A stretch of 64,000 bases of DNA from positions 1,594,001 to 1,658,000 of the forward strand of contig NZ_JBBYXJ010000001.1 of NCBI RefSeq assembly GCF_039655775.1, read 5' to 3'. Origin of the DNA: Iodidimonas sp. SYSU 1G8 (GTDB lineage Bacteria; Pseudomonadota; Alphaproteobacteria; SMXS01). The notes under the pieces are model-generated. The model searched no databases. It was not told the origin of the DNA and saw nothing but the letters and a program-made list of their open reading frames with translations. The translations under genes were made by a program, and so were the position numbers. Positions 25,695 through 34,786 of this stretch are shown in pieces; positions within the stretch are counted from its first letter, which is position 1, and each line of letters starts with the position of its first letter.

Positions 25695-26918
25695 ATGTCC
25701 AGCATCACAACCGCCGTGTCCGATGGCCGCATGGACATTGGCGGGCCGCGCCTGATCGCCCTGACCTGTCTGCTGCTGCTGGTGTTCTCCGCCGCCGTGG
25801 CCATGTCGTTCAACATTTCGGGCTTCGTCACCTCGTTCAACATCTCGTTTACCGAGGCAGGCACCATCGCCACCCTGGAGCTCGGCGGCATCGCAGTCAG
25901 CTCCCTCGTCTTCTCGCAGCTGGCGCCCCGGCTGCAGCCGCGCACCGTCTATACCTTCGGCATCGGCACCATCGCGCTGATGAATGCCGCGACCATCTTC
26001 GTGCCCAACATGACGGCGCTGCTGGTCGTGCGCGCCATCGCCGGCATGGCTGCCGGGTCAGTGACGGCCATGGTGATGTACACCGCCGGCCACAGCCGGA
26101 CGCCCGAGAAGACCTTCGGCATCATCAACAGCTTCGTCGGCGTGCTCGGCATCATCCTGGCGCTGGTGCTGCCGCAGGCGGGCAAACTGTACCTGCTGCC
26201 CGGCGCGCCGGCGGGCACGACCGAAGCCGACGGCCTGTTCCTCGTCTATCTGGTCGCCTCGATCGCCGCCCTGTTCTTCGTCCGCTCGGTCCCGGTGCCG
26301 CCGCGCGCGGCGCTGGCGGGCGAAGGCGGGCGGTCCAAGGCCGCGCCGCCGCTGATCGGCTGGCTCGCGTTGGTCGGCATCGGTATCATCTTCTTCGGCC
26401 ACGGCGTGCTCGCGCTCTACATCGTCGATGTGGGCAAGGGAGTCGGGCTCTCGGCGGAAACCATCGGCCTGGTCTTCAGCTTCGCGGCGATCATGGGCAT
26501 CGCCCTACCCCTGATCGCCGGGTTCCTGGGCGCCAAGTTCCCCGCCACGCCGCCGGTTTTCATCGTGCTGGTTCTCGCCGCGATCTTCGCGCTGCTGCTT
26601 GGCCACGCCGCCACGCCGCTGGCGTATTTCCTGAGCGCGCCGATCTATGCGTTCGTGCCGATCGCCATGCTGCCGATCGCGCTCGGCGCGCTGGTCCGGA
26701 TCGACCCGAGCGGCCGGCTCGCGGCGGCCCATCCCGCCTTCGTGACCCTGGGCGGCGCGGCGGCGCCGCTGACCGGCGGCGCGATCCGCGACTGGGCCGG
26801 CAACTTCTCGGCGAGCGGCTGGTTCGTCGTCGGCTGCATCGCGGTCGGCGCGGTCTTCATGGCGGCGGCCATGCTGAAGGCCGACCAGCTGCGGCGGCAA
26901 CAGCTGGCCGGGGCCTAG
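25695..26918 (+). CDS. MFS transporter
   Basis: A 407-aa protein with about twelve hydrophobic helices and a central loop rich in Ala, Gly and Lys (about 195-215). It carries major-facilitator features, including small-residue-rich TM helices (VRAIAGMAAGSVTAM) and a GHSRTPEKTFG loop in the position of the cytoplasmic 2-3 or 4-5 motif. The substrate is unknown. A GGGGAGGAA site precedes the ATG. It is monocistronic and lies just before the P450 operon. Confidence 0.85.
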   Translation: MSSITTAVSDGRMDIGGPRLIALTCLLLLVFSAAVAMSFNISGFVTSFNISFTEAGTIATLELGGIAVSSLVFSQLAPRLQPRTVYTFGIGTIALMNAATIFVPNMTALLVVRAIAGMAAGSVTAMVMYTAGHSRTPEKTFGIINSFVGVLGIILALVLPQAGKLYLLPGAPAGTTEADGLFLVYLVASIAALFFVRSVPVPPRAALAGEGGRSKAAPPLIGWLALVGIGIIFFGHGVLALYIVDVGKGVGLSAETIGLVFSFAAIMGIALPLIAGFLGAKFPATPPVFIVLVLAAIFALLLGHAATPLAYFLSAPIYAFVPIAMLPIALGALVRIDPSGRLAAAHPAFVTLGGAAAPLTGGAIRDWAGNFSASGWFVVGCIAVGAVFMAAAMLKADQLRRQQLAGA

Positions 26919-26950
26919 CCCGCCCAATTTGGGGTCCCGCTCCAGCACGG

Positions 26951-26984
26951 GTTACTTGATGGTAACATTTGTTTGGACTATATG
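26951..26984 (+). promoter_or_regulatory. Promoter with operator enclosing the -35 box, P450/acyl-CoA dehydrogenase operon
   Basis: A -35-like TTGATG (26956-26961) and a -10-like TATATG (26979-26984) are 17 bp apart, a good sigma-70 arrangement. The -35 hexamer is exactly the spacer of a perfect inverted repeat GTTAC-N6-GTAAC (26951-26966). A repressor bound there would block polymerase. The P450 start is 27 nt after the -10. Confidence 0.6.
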
Positions 26985-27010
26985 CTCTCCATGAACCAAG
27001 GAGACACCGC

Positions 27011-28351
27011 ATGTCCCGCACGTCGTACCTGAACGGCATTCCCGGCGAGGCTGGCCTGCCGCTCGTCGGCAAATCGCTGGAACTCCTGCGCGATCCCGCG
27101 CGGGTCAGCAAGGAAATGGTCAGCAAGTACGGCAAGGTGTACTGGAGCAACGCCTTCGGGCGCACCAACGTGACCCTGCTGGGACCGGAAGCCAACGAGT
27201 TCGTGCTGATGGACCGGGACCGGAATTTCTCGTCCAAGGGCGGCTGGGACCCGATTCTCGCGCGGCTGTTTCCCAACGGCCTGATGCTGCGCGACTTCGA
27301 GGACCACCGCGCGCACCGCCGGATCATGCAGGTGGCCTTCAAGCAGCCCGCCATGGTCAACTATGTCGAGAAGCTGAACGAGGGCATCCATCAGGGCCTG
27401 TCGCGCTGGAAAGCGCAGGGCGACTTCAAATTCTACAACGCCATCAAGCAGCTGACCCTCAACACCGCCGCCTCGGTGTTCCTCGGCATGCCGCTGGGCC
27501 CGGAGGCCGACCGGCTGAACCAGGCGTTCTTCGACAGCGTGCAGGCCTCCGTCTCCGTCATCCGCCGGCCGATCCCCGGCACCAGGATGTGGCGCGGCGT
27601 GCAGGGGCGCAAATTCCTCGAACAATATTTCCGTGGCCAGATTCCGCTGCGCCGCGGCGGCCAGGGCAGCGACATGTTCACGCTGCTGTGCAACGCGGTC
27701 GACGAGGACGGCAATTCCTACACGGATGACGACATCGTCGATCACATGGACTTCCTGATGATGGCGGCGCACGACACGCTGACCAGTTCGATCACCACGC
27801 TGATCTACCAGCTGTGCCGGCATCCGGACTGGCAGGACGCGGCCCGCCGCGAGTGCGCCGCGCTGCAGCTGGCGCCCGACGCCCTGCCTTACGAGCATCT
27901 GGCCGATCTGCAGATCATCGAATGGTGCTTCAAGGAAGCGCTGCGCATGAACCCGCCGGTGCCGTCGATCCCGCGCCGCGCGGTGCGCGACGTGCAGTTC
28001 GGCGGCTATACGATTCCCGCCGGCACGACGGTGAACATCAGCCCTGGCTATACCCACAAGATGCCGGAGCTGTGGAGCAATCCGCACAGTTTCGAGCCGG
28101 ACCGCTTTTCCGAGCAGCGCGCCGAGGACCGGAAGCACAAATTCGCCTGGGTGCCGTTCGGCGGCGGCGCGCACATGTGCATCGGCCTGCACTTCGCCTA
28201 CATGCAGACAAAGGTCTTCATGTACCAGCTGCTGCTGAACTATCGTTTCCACCTGGATGACGGTTACGAAGCCGATTTCCAGATCATGCCGATTCCGAAA
28301 CCCAAGGACGGCCTGCCAATCCACCTGAGACCGCTCGAGGACGCCGCCTGA
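27011..28351 (+). CDS. Cytochrome P450
   Basis: From ATG 27011, preceded by AAGGAGAC, the protein has 446 aa. Heme ligand Cys390 lies in FGGGAHMCIG. The I-helix oxygen-activation segment is MAAHDTLTSS (251-260) with Asp255-Thr256, and Glu309-x-x-Arg312 is the K-helix ExxR. The N-terminus carries no membrane anchor, so it is soluble and class I-like, needing ferredoxin and reductase from elsewhere. The P-P-x-P-S-I-P-R turn (PPVPSIPRRAV) is typical of CYP families acting on terpenes, sterols or fatty acids. It overlaps the acyl-CoA dehydrogenase gene by one base, so both serve one pathway. Confidence 0.93.
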   Translation: MSRTSYLNGIPGEAGLPLVGKSLELLRDPARVSKEMVSKYGKVYWSNAFGRTNVTLLGPEANEFVLMDRDRNFSSKGGWDPILARLFPNGLMLRDFEDHRAHRRIMQVAFKQPAMVNYVEKLNEGIHQGLSRWKAQGDFKFYNAIKQLTLNTAASVFLGMPLGPEADRLNQAFFDSVQASVSVIRRPIPGTRMWRGVQGRKFLEQYFRGQIPLRRGGQGSDMFTLLCNAVDEDGNSYTDDDIVDHMDFLMMAAHDTLTSSITTLIYQLCRHPDWQDAARRECAALQLAPDALPYEHLADLQIIEWCFKEALRMNPPVPSIPRRAVRDVQFGGYTIPAGTTVNISPGYTHKMPELWSNPHSFEPDRFSEQRAEDRKHKFAWVPFGGGAHMCIGLHFAYMQTKVFMYQLLLNYRFHLDDGYEADFQIMPIPKPKDGLPIHLRPLEDAA

Positions 28352-29580
28352 TGAATTTCGAAGACTCGCCCGAAGAAGCCGCCTTCCGCGCCGACGCCCG
28401 CGCCTGGCTCGCCGAGAACGCCGCCCCGTACAAGAAGCCGCTGCCGGAGAACCTGACCGAGGCGCAGGCCGTGGCGATGGCCAAGGAATGGCAGGCGAAG
28501 AAGGCGGCGGCGGGCTACGCGGCGATCACCTGGCCCAAGGAGGTCGGCGGCATGGGCGGCACGCCGATGCAGCGGGTGATCTTCGAGCAGGAAGAGGCGC
28601 AGTACAATCTGCCGCCGAACGTGTTCGCCATCGGCCTTGGCATGTGCATGCCCACCATGCTGGCCTTCGCCACGCCCGAGCAGCAGAAGCGCCACGTGCC
28701 CAAGGCGCTGAGCGGCGAGGAAATCTGGTGCCAGCTGTTCTCGGAGCCGGCCGGCGGCTCGGATCTGGCGGCGCTGCGGACCAAGGCCGAGAAGGATGGC
28801 GACGACTGGGTCGTCAACGGCCAGAAGATCTGGACCTCGGGCGCGCATCTGTCCGACTGGGGCATCCTGGTCACGCGGACCGACCCGACCAAGCCCAAGC
28901 ATGAGGGCCTGACCTTCTTCTTCCTGAACATGAAGTCACCCGGCGTCGAGGTGAAGCCGATCAAGCAGGCCTCGGGCGCGCGCGGCTTCAACGAAGTGTA
29001 TTTCACCGATGTGCGCATTCCCGACAGCCAGCGCCTGGGCGCGGTCGGCGACGGCTGGAAGGTGTCGCTGACGACGCTGATGAACGAGCGCCTGTCGATC
29101 AGCGAGAATTCCCAGCGCGGCATCAATTTCGACATGCTGATGAAGCTCGCCGGCAGCGTCGACGGCGCCAACGGCCCGGCGATCCGCGACAAGGCGGTGC
29201 GCGAGCAGCTGGCCGACTGGTATGCCAAGTACATGGGCCTGCGCAACGGCCGCTACCGCACCATGACCGCGCTGTCGCAGGGCGCGCGGCCCGGCCCGGA
29301 AGCGTCGATCAACAAGGCGGTGTTCGCGTCCATGCTGCAGGACATGGCCTCGTTCGGCCTCGACCTGCTCGACACCGCCGGCGTCGCCACCGATCCGCAC
29401 CTGGAGGGCTTCCGCCGCCAGTTCGCCGACGCCTATATGGGCGCGCCGGGCCTGCGCATCGCGGGCGGCACCGACGAGATCCTGCGCAACATCATCGCCG
29501 AGCGCGTGCTGGGCCTGCCGCCGGACATCCGCGCCGACAAGGGCATTCCGTTCAACAAGGTCCCGACCAGCGCGAACTGA
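28351..29580 (+). CDS. Acyl-CoA dehydrogenase
   Basis: A 409-aa FAD enzyme. It has the N-terminal helical domain, the middle beta-barrel with QLFSEPAGGSDLA and KIWTSGAH, and the C-terminal helical domain ending AGGTDEILRNIIAERVLGLP, a standard acyl-CoA dehydrogenase signature. It oxidises an acyl-CoA to the 2-enoyl-CoA. Start and P450 stop share a base (TGATG), giving translational coupling. A hydroxylated or oxidised P450 product activated to a CoA ester would be the logical substrate; that is inference. Confidence 0.92.
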   Translation: MNFEDSPEEAAFRADARAWLAENAAPYKKPLPENLTEAQAVAMAKEWQAKKAAAGYAAITWPKEVGGMGGTPMQRVIFEQEEAQYNLPPNVFAIGLGMCMPTMLAFATPEQQKRHVPKALSGEEIWCQLFSEPAGGSDLAALRTKAEKDGDDWVVNGQKIWTSGAHLSDWGILVTRTDPTKPKHEGLTFFFLNMKSPGVEVKPIKQASGARGFNEVYFTDVRIPDSQRLGAVGDGWKVSLTTLMNERLSISENSQRGINFDMLMKLAGSVDGANGPAIRDKAVREQLADWYAKYMGLRNGRYRTMTALSQGARPGPEASINKAVFASMLQDMASFGLDLLDTAGVATDPHLEGFRRQFADAYMGAPGLRIAGGTDEILRNIIAERVLGLPPDIRADKGIPFNKVPTSAN

Positions 29581-29590
29581 CGGGCTTTCA

Positions 29591-29634
29591 TCGGCGGAGG
29601 GCAATGTTCGCCGCTCTCCGCCGAGGCAGCCATC
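29591..29634. terminator. Weak hairpin after the acyl-CoA dehydrogenase gene
   Basis: A 9-bp inverted repeat (TCGGCGGAG at 29591-29599, CTCCGCCGA at 29626-29634) encloses a long 26-nt loop and has no T run. It is a possible terminator for the P450 operon, but weak. Confidence 0.3.
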
Positions 29635-29687
29635 GACATCGCGGCGCCATCCTCTAAGATGCGTCTCCTGAAACAGGGGGACGGACC

Positions 29688-30674
29688 ATGAAATATACCC
29701 GGCTGGGAAACACCGGCATGCGCGTGTCGCGCCTGTGCCTGGGCACGATGACCTATGGCGACCCGGCGCAGCGCGCCTGGGTGCTCGACGAGGCGCAGTC
29801 GCGTCCGTTCTACGAAAAGGCGATCGAGGCGGGGATCAATTTCTTCGACACCGCCGACGTCTACTGCAACGGCGTCACCGAGGAAATCCTCGGCCGGGCG
29901 ATCCGGGATCTGGTGCCCGACCGCGAGGACGTGGTCATCGCCACCAAATGCTTCGGCGGCACCCATAACGGCAAGCTCAACCGGCACGGCCTGTCGCGCA
30001 AGAACATCATCGCCTCGTGCGATGCCTCGCTCAAGCGCATGGGGCTCGACTACATCGACCTCTACCAGATCCACCGCTTCGACTACAAAACGCCCATGGA
30101 AGAAACCATGGAGGCGCTGAGCGACCTGGTCCGCGCCGGCAAGGTGCGCTATCTGGGCGCGTCCTCCATGTTCGCGTGGCAGTTCGCCGAGTATCTGCAC
30201 CTGTCGGACAAACATGGCTGGGCGAAGTTCGTCGCCATGCAGAACCACTACAATCTGGTTTACCGCGAGGAAGAGCGCGAGATGATCCCGCTGTGCGAGG
30301 CCAAGGGCGTCGGCCTGATCCCCTGGAGCCCGCTGGCGCGCGGCTTCCTCGCCGGCAACCGGCATCGCCAGGGCGGCGGCGAGACCAAGCGCGCCACCTC
30401 CGACGACTTCGCGACCCAGCTCTATTACGGCGATGACGACTTCAAGGTCGCCGACCGGAACCTGGAGGTCGCGTCGCGCCTGGGCGTGAAGCCGATGCAG
30501 GTGGCGCTGGCCTGGATCCTGTCGAAACCGGCGGTTTCGGCGCCGATCATCGGCGCCAGCAAGCTGGAGCATCTCGACGATGCAATCGCCGCGCTTGATC
30601 TGATCCTTGAAGCGGCCGATATAAAGTCGTTGGAAGAGCCCTATCGCCCACATGCGGTCCTGGGGCATTCGTGA
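29688..30674 (+). CDS. Aldo/keto reductase
   Basis: A 328-aa (beta/alpha)8 NADPH-dependent oxidoreductase. The catalytic tetrad is visible: Asp54 and Tyr59 in FFDTADVY, Lys87 in ATKCFG, His129 in YQIHRFD. The NADP-binding region IPWSPLARG and IIGASKLEHLDDA is present. The type resembles AKR11/12-like proteins that act on aldehydes and ketones. Substrate unknown. A GGGGGAC site precedes the ATG and hspQ follows after 12 bp. Confidence 0.9.
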   Translation: MKYTRLGNTGMRVSRLCLGTMTYGDPAQRAWVLDEAQSRPFYEKAIEAGINFFDTADVYCNGVTEEILGRAIRDLVPDREDVVIATKCFGGTHNGKLNRHGLSRKNIIASCDASLKRMGLDYIDLYQIHRFDYKTPMEETMEALSDLVRAGKVRYLGASSMFAWQFAEYLHLSDKHGWAKFVAMQNHYNLVYREEEREMIPLCEAKGVGLIPWSPLARGFLAGNRHRQGGGETKRATSDDFATQLYYGDDDFKVADRNLEVASRLGVKPMQVALAWILSKPAVSAPIIGASKLEHLDDAIAALDLILEAADIKSLEEPYRPHAVLGHS

Positions 30675-30686
30675 GGTAACGACGAC

Positions 30687-31016
30687 GTGCTGTTGCGAGA
30701 GGCCAAATATCATATCGGACAGGTGGTGAAGCACCGGTTCTACCCGTTCCGGGGCGTGATCTTCGACATCGACGCCACCTTCAGCAATACCGAGGAGTGG
30801 TGGCAGTCGATTCCCGAGCACATGCGGCCGGAGAAGGATCAGCCCTATTATCACCTGCTGGCCGAGAACGACGAGAGCACGTATATCGCCTATGTGTCGC
30901 AGCAGAACCTGCTGCCCGACGATTCAGGCGAGCCGGTCCATCATCCCCAGGTCCCTGAAATGTTCGGCGACATGGAAGATGGCGCCTACGAGCCCATCAA
31001 CGTCCACACGCACTAA
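30687..31016 (+). CDS. hspQ: Heat shock protein HspQ
   Basis: A 109-aa protein with the HspQ/YccV pattern: KYHIGQVVKHRFYPFRGVIFDID near the N-terminus, given here in parts (HIGQVVKHRFYPFRG, VIFDIDATFSNTEEWW), then PYYHLLAEN and YIAYVSQQNL. Known members bind hemimethylated oriC DNA and act as specificity enhancers for Lon protease. The start is GTG, 12 bp after the aldo/keto reductase stop, so they may be cotranscribed. Confidence 0.93.
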   Translation: MLLREAKYHIGQVVKHRFYPFRGVIFDIDATFSNTEEWWQSIPEHMRPEKDQPYYHLLAENDESTYIAYVSQQNLLPDDSGEPVHHPQVPEMFGDMEDGAYEPINVHTH

Positions 31017-31037
31017 CAAGCTTCATTCGGGCCGCGT

Positions 31038-31415
31038 TCACTCAGGCGACGGGACCGGCCCGCCGGCGTGATGATGCACGAGGCGCCACATGCCGGCCTC
31101 GCGCACGAAGACGTTGGTCGCCAGCAGGCACGCCGTCTCCATCAGTTCGTAGCAGAGCACGATGGCCGTATCGCCATGGATGGTGGCGGTCGGCCTGAGG
31201 CACTCGATCTGAGGCCGGCCGGGGTGCATCAGGATACCGCGCCAGCTGTTCAGCACGGCCTCGCGTCCCTCGAGGCGCGGCCAGCCCGGATGCAGGCAGG
31301 TCACGTCGGACTGATGCGCCCAGATCGCTTCCATCGCTGAAATATCCGCCGCGGCGAAAGCGTCATAGAACGCCTCGTTCGCCGATATCGCCGATTCCTG
31401 ATCGCCAAGCGCCAT
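31038..31415 (-). CDS. Nuclear transport factor 2-like (SnoaL/DUF4440-type) protein
   Basis: A 125-aa protein from ATG 31415; longer frames upstream overlap the carboxylase region and lack a ribosome site. The sequence SANEAFYDAFAAADISAMEAIW followed by VTCLHPGWPRLEGREAVLNSW (shown in parts) is the NTF2-like pattern of helices then beta-strands (ALVLC-type strand TAIVLCYELM; WRLVHHHAG end). Such proteins are small hydrolases, isomerases or stress proteins. The role here is unknown. Confidence 0.8.
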   Translation of the reverse strand: MALGDQESAISANEAFYDAFAAADISAMEAIWAHQSDVTCLHPGWPRLEGREAVLNSWRGILMHPGRPQIECLRPTATIHGDTAIVLCYELMETACLLATNVFVREAGMWRLVHHHAGGPVPSPE

Positions 31416-31485
31416 GTCCAGAGTGTGCGGTTGCCCGGCCCGCGCCGTCAAGTTTACAGTCCATGGCCCACGAAAGGACATGCCG

Positions 31486-33036
31486 ATGAGCTGGAAGGAC
31501 GAGGCGGACCAGATCCGCAAGCGGCGCGAGATGGCCAAGCAGCAGGGCGGTCCCGACGGCATCGCACGCCAGCACGCCAAGGGCCGCCTGACCGTGCGCG
31601 AGCGCGTGGCGGGGCTGATCGATCCCGGCAGTTTCGAGGAGCAGGGCGAAGGCGCGGGCCAGGCGGAAGTCGACGCGGATGGCAATCTGACCGGCTTCCA
31701 GCCCGCCAACTACATCCTCGGCTTCGGCAAGCTGGGCGGCCGCCGCGTGGTGGTGGGCGGCGAGGATTTCACCCTGAAGGGCGGCTCACCCAACGCGGCG
31801 GGCCTGCGCAAGAGCGTGTTCGCCGAGGACATGGCCATCCGCTACCGGGTGCCGCTGGTGCGCTTCCTGGAAGGCGGCGGCGGCAGCGTCGCCGGGTCGA
31901 GCGGCAAGGGCCTGACCTTCTCGCCCGTCTATGACCGCGCCCGCTTCAAGTCGCTGGGCGACGCCATGGCGCTGGTGCCCGTCGCCTCGGCGGCCTGCGG
32001 CCCGGTCGCCGGCTTTCCCGCGGCGCGGCTGGCGGCGTCGCACTTCTCGGTCATGGTCAAGGACATCGCCCAGGTGCTGGTGGCCGGGCCCGCCGTGGTC
32101 GAGCGCGCTCTGGGCGTCGCCATGACCAAGGAACAGCTGGGCGGCTATCAGGTTCACCTGAAGAATGGCACCGTCGACAATCTGGCGAGCGATGAACAGG
32201 ACGCGTTCGATCAGGTGCGGCGCTTCCTGTCCTACGTGCCGGCCAATGTCTGGGAGCTGCCGCCGGTGCTGAAGACCGGCGACGATCCGGCGCGGGCCGA
32301 CGAGGCGCTGCTGAGCGTCATCCCGCGCGACCGCCGCAAACCCTATGACGGACGCAAGCTGGTCGGCCATGTGGTCGATCAGGGCAGCTTCTTCGAGCTG
32401 GGGCGCCGCTTCGGCCCGGGCCAGATCGTCGGGCTGGCGCGGCTCGATGGGCGCCCCGTCGGCGTGATCGCCAGCGATTGCCGCTTCGCGGCCGGCGCCA
32501 TGACCGCCCATGGCGCGCAGAAGGTGCGCCGCTTCGTCGATCTGTGCGACACGTTCCACCTGCCGATCCTCAGCTTCGTCGATGAGCCCGGCTTCATGAT
32601 CGGCCCCGACGCGGAACAGGCCGCCACCATCCGCTACGGCACCGCGCTGGTGCTGGCGGTGATGCAGAGCCGGGTGCCGTGGGCGTCCATCGTGGTGCGC
32701 AAGAGCTTCGGCGTCGCCGCCGCCGCCCATTACGGGCCGGACGGCCTGGTGCTGGCCTGGCCCTCGGCGGAAATGGGCGCGCTGCCGGTGGAAGGCGGCG
32801 TGGCCGTGGCCTTTGCCCGGCAGCTGGCGGAAGCGGACGACCCGGACGCGCTGCGCGCCGAACTGGAGACGAAGATGGCGGCGGCCAACGGCGCGTTCCC
32901 GCGCGGCGAGCAGTTCAACGTGCACGAGCTGATCGATCCGCGCGAAACCCGCGCCCGCCTGTGCGCCTGGCTGGAATGGGTGACGCCGTTGCTGGAGACC
33001 CAGAAAGGGCCGACGGGCTATCCGATCAGGCCGTAA
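31486..33036 (+). CDS. Acyl-CoA carboxylase carboxyltransferase (beta) subunit
   Basis: ATG 31486 is favoured by AAAGGA 7 nt upstream; the product has 516 aa, the family size. It carries both crotonase-like halves of the carboxyltransferase: N-half with LEGGGGSVAGSSGKG and GGYQVHLKNGTVDNLASDE, C-half with PYDGRKLVGHVVDQGSFFE, GRPVGVIASD and PGFMIGPDAE. It transfers CO2 from carboxybiotin to an acyl-CoA (propionyl-, methylcrotonyl- or geranyl-CoA). No biotin-carboxylase alpha subunit is next to it, so the partner is elsewhere. Exact substrate unknown. Confidence 0.9.
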   Translation: MSWKDEADQIRKRREMAKQQGGPDGIARQHAKGRLTVRERVAGLIDPGSFEEQGEGAGQAEVDADGNLTGFQPANYILGFGKLGGRRVVVGGEDFTLKGGSPNAAGLRKSVFAEDMAIRYRVPLVRFLEGGGGSVAGSSGKGLTFSPVYDRARFKSLGDAMALVPVASAACGPVAGFPAARLAASHFSVMVKDIAQVLVAGPAVVERALGVAMTKEQLGGYQVHLKNGTVDNLASDEQDAFDQVRRFLSYVPANVWELPPVLKTGDDPARADEALLSVIPRDRRKPYDGRKLVGHVVDQGSFFELGRRFGPGQIVGLARLDGRPVGVIASDCRFAAGAMTAHGAQKVRRFVDLCDTFHLPILSFVDEPGFMIGPDAEQAATIRYGTALVLAVMQSRVPWASIVVRKSFGVAAAAHYGPDGLVLAWPSAEMGALPVEGGVAVAFARQLAEADDPDALRAELETKMAAANGAFPRGEQFNVHELIDPRETRARLCAWLEWVTPLLETQKGPTGYPIRP

Positions 33037-33068
33037 CCACAAAGATGATAATCAAGCCCTGGGAGCTA

Positions 33069-33761
33069 TCACTTAGGAGAATCACAAGGTCGGGTTCCGG
33101 CCAGAGAGTGTAGCTCGTGACCGGCTGGATCGAAGTTGCTGGGATGCAGCCAAGCCTCAAAGGCATTTCGACGGGCTGGCCACTCATGCCTCAAGATCGC
33201 ATGCCATGCCACATCACAAATCTGCCCCTTGATGTAAGCACCACCGCGCCAAATCCCCTCAGCACGGAAACCGAAACGCTCCGCTGCACGTAAGGATGCC
33301 AAGTTGTTCGCCGAGCAGCGCCAGACCACGCGACGATAACCCAGTTCGCTGAAAGCATGATCCATCAATAAGTACACGGCCTCGGTCGCCGCGCGAGTTC
33401 GCTGGAGGACTGGGGAAAACCAAATCTGACCAACTTCGATTGATTGATCACGTTGAGATATGTCGCAATACGAAAGCCATCCTTGCGCTTCATCTCCACC
33501 CTTCGGGCGAATAGCCCAGAACGGCTGGCCTTCTCGGGTCATCAATTCCCGCAAAGTCCTCGCAAACAGATCTTTGGAGGAGAAGGGACCAAATCTCAGA
33601 TGGTCCCAAGAGGAATCTGCCCCCGCCGTAGCCGCCCAGAGGCCCTGAATATGGGCCGCCGTCAAAGGTTCCAGGATGACATATCGTCCCTCATGGAGGT
33701 GGTGTCCGGGCAAGGGCGGGAAATCCACGAAGGAAGGCCAGACGTCAGGCTTATTATGCAT
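33069..33761 (-). CDS. GNAT family N-acetyltransferase (RimJ/RimL type)
   Basis: A 230-aa acetyltransferase. The pattern VILEPLTAAHIQGLW, then WLSYCDISQRDQSIEVGQIWFSP split over two strands, QRTRAATEAVYLLMDHAF (acetyl-CoA loop) and NLASLRAAERFGFRAEGIWR, is the acetyltransferase_3 (RimL-like) fold. Its base composition is visibly less GC-rich than the neighbours, suggesting later acquisition. The substrate (protein N-terminus, aminoglycoside or small amine) is not readable. GAGGG precedes the ATG. Confidence 0.88.
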   Translation of the reverse strand: MHNKPDVWPSFVDFPPLPGHHLHEGRYVILEPLTAAHIQGLWAATAGADSSWDHLRFGPFSSKDLFARTLRELMTREGQPFWAIRPKGGDEAQGWLSYCDISQRDQSIEVGQIWFSPVLQRTRAATEAVYLLMDHAFSELGYRRVVWRCSANNLASLRAAERFGFRAEGIWRGGAYIKGQICDVAWHAILRHEWPARRNAFEAWLHPSNFDPAGHELHSLAGTRPCDSPK

Positions 33762-33810
33762 GCAGCACCCTCATCTCGGCCTCCCCTAGGATAACCGGCT
33801 GTTACAGGTT

Positions 33811-34725
33811 TCACCCACCCCGGTTCGGGCGCGAATGGCGCCATTCGGCGAGCAGGGCGCGCAGGGCCGCGACGAAGGGCAGAGGCTGGTCGATGAACAG
33901 ATGGTGGTCCGCTTCCGGGATCGCCACGAACGGCACGGAACTGTCCAGTACCTCGAACATGTAGTCGGCGATGTCCTGGGTGAACAGCTGGCTGCGGTCG
34001 CCATAGATGACGCCGACCCGGCATTGGAGGCTCTTCAGCGCTTCGGTCATGTCGCCGAAGCGGAACTTGCGGAACAGCTGGTCGTCGAATTTCCATGTCC
34101 AGCCGCCGTCCGCCTCGGTGACGGAATGCCGGCCGATATAGTCGATCACATAATCGCTGTCGCATTCCTGCGGCGGCATCAGGCGGAACCGGGCCAGCGC
34201 CGTCTCGAAATCCGGATAGATTTTCTTCGGGCGCACCGGCGCGCGGTTGCGCTGGTGCTGCCACTGGTAATCGGGCGGCCTGACCGGGGAATCGACCAGC
34301 ACCACGCCCGTCAGCCTGTCGCCGAACAGGGTGCCGGTGTTGAGGGTGACGAAGCCGCCGAAACTGTGGCCGACGATGATCGGCTTGTCATCGAATCCGG
34401 CGTCCGCGCATACACCCATGAGTTCGGCCGAGAACAGTTCGGCGGAATAGGCCTCGCGCCGCCCGCTGTCGCCGGCGCCCGACATGTCCAGCGCCGCGAC
34501 GCTGTAATGGTCGGTGAAGAAGGGCGCCAGGAAGGTCCACCAATGGGCGTGGGCGCCGCCGCCATGGACCAGCAGCAGGCCCGGCTTGCCCGGCCTCTCC
34601 CAGTGCAGATAGTGGATGGGGCAGCCCTCGACCATCACCGTCTTGTCCTCGAACGGGACGGCGAGCGCCTTGTTGAACCAGGCGGGAGCTGAGGGATGGT
34701 GGGCGATGGGCGATTCCGTGTTCAT
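33811..34725 (-). CDS. Alpha/beta hydrolase
   Basis: A 304-aa protein from ATG 34725, which has GGAGGA upstream. The oxyanion motif is LVHGGGAHAHWW (52-63), the nucleophile elbow G119-H-S121-F-G-G, an acid in VIYGDRSQL and a histidine in PEADHHLFID. It hydrolyses esters or C-C bonds in the cytoplasm; no signal peptide. The sequence is closest in feel to lactonase/epoxide-hydrolase type enzymes. Substrate unknown. Confidence 0.87.
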   Translation of the reverse strand: MNTESPIAHHPSAPAWFNKALAVPFEDKTVMVEGCPIHYLHWERPGKPGLLLVHGGGAHAHWWTFLAPFFTDHYSVAALDMSGAGDSGRREAYSAELFSAELMGVCADAGFDDKPIIVGHSFGGFVTLNTGTLFGDRLTGVVLVDSPVRPPDYQWQHQRNRAPVRPKKIYPDFETALARFRLMPPQECDSDYVIDYIGRHSVTEADGGWTWKFDDQLFRKFRFGDMTEALKSLQCRVGVIYGDRSQLFTQDIADYMFEVLDSSVPFVAIPEADHHLFIDQPLPFVAALRALLAEWRHSRPNRGG

Positions 34726-34786
34726 GCCGCCATCTTCCTCCGGCCGGCGACACCGCGCAAGCACCGGCGCCGAAATTGTCGTGCGG

